A stretch of DNA of 64,000 nucleotides, from NCBI GenBank assembly GCA_029222685.1, contig JARHVB010000011.1:147510-211509 (forward strand), in the 5' to 3' direction. Below the pieces are notes generated by a model. That model was not told the origin of the DNA and made no database searches. It was given only the letters and a program-made list of their open reading frames with translations. Position numbers and translations under genes: made by a program. Source of the DNA: Terripilifer ovatus. Lineage in GTDB: Bacteria > Pseudomonadota > Alphaproteobacteria > Rhizobiales > Beijerinckiaceae. Of this stretch, positions 63,902 through 64,000 are shown in pieces; position 1 is the first letter of the stretch, and each line of letters begins with the position of its first letter.

Positions 63902-64000
63902 GCCCTCATCCTTGTATGGGGGGTGTGTCAAGAAGAGGCGGATTGATTGGGTGCTTCAATTCATTGGCATCGGAGTCTTGTGGTCATAGGGTTGAAGAAG
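63902..64000. other. Right edge: truncated repeat followed by unassigned sequence
   Basis: AGCCCTCATCC at 63902-63912 is the left arm of the palindromic family seen at 35225, but the expected complement is missing. From there the sequence (GGGGTGTGTCAAGAAGAGG onward) has a different, less GC-rich character and no coding frame. It may be the edge of an inserted element continuing outside the window; too little is visible to decide. Confidence 0.35.

Overview
The window is GC-rich, densely coded chromosomal DNA of an alphaproteobacterium. The gene set and order (dnaK-dnaJ, glnD-grpE, dapB-gpmA, rsmI-yraN divergent from lpoA, rph-rdgB), the many orphan Bug-type receptor proteins and the families of intergenic palindromic repeats fit Hyphomicrobiales (Rhizobiales), probably near Bradyrhizobiaceae or Xanthobacteraceae. 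That placement is inferred from gene content, not from a marker phylogeny. I found no rRNA, tRNA, CRISPR array, phage or intact insertion sequence.

Layout. 1-3.75 kb: a coupled three-gene unit for periplasmic glucans (opgH, an exported protein, a membrane acyltransferase-like protein). 3.75-5.8 kb: fumC and a GNAT acetyltransferase. 5.9-16.7 kb: a catabolic region with three Bug receptors, an amidohydrolase, a Rieske ferredoxin, an enolase-superfamily enzyme, both subunits of a ring-hydroxylating dioxygenase and an orphan molybdenum hydroxylase large subunit. 16.8-20.1 kb: rdgB, rph, a PfkB sugar kinase and pheA. 20.3-25.5 kb: a second catabolic block (amidohydrolase, HIBADH-type dehydrogenase, GST, Bug receptor, alpha/beta hydrolase with a Cys nucleophile). 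25.9-31.4 kb: gshB, glnD, grpE, alkB. 31.6-35.2 kb: an MFS carrier, a Rieske oxygenase and a flavin monooxygenase. 35.3-38.7 kb: gpmA, dapB, pyrF and a PmtA-like methyltransferase. 38.8-41.6 kb: a thioredoxin-reductase-like flavoprotein followed by a two-domain UGSC-like thiol protein. 41.8-43.9 kb: two solute-binding proteins. 43.9-48.5 kb: yraN, rsmI, lpoA, a small protein and hemW. 48.5-56.3 kb: a third catabolic and uptake block (Bug receptor, amidohydrolase, NMT1-type binding protein, VOC extradiol-dioxygenase-like protein, FAH-family hydrolase, ABC permease and binding protein without an ATPase). 56.5-58.2 kb: a higBA toxin-antitoxin pair and prmB. 58.2-64 kb: a FecR-domain protein, dnaJ, dnaK and an SDR dehydrogenase.

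Functional picture. Housekeeping genes alternate with blocks that look built to capture and degrade aromatic or other organic acids. Each block pairs at least one periplasmic binding protein with oxygenases or hydrolases, and no transcription factor is encoded beside them. The most novel-looking unit is the flavoprotein plus UGSC-like protein at 38.9-41.6 kb. The most striking non-coding pattern is a set of palindromic repeats whose edges supply the stop codons of neighbouring genes.
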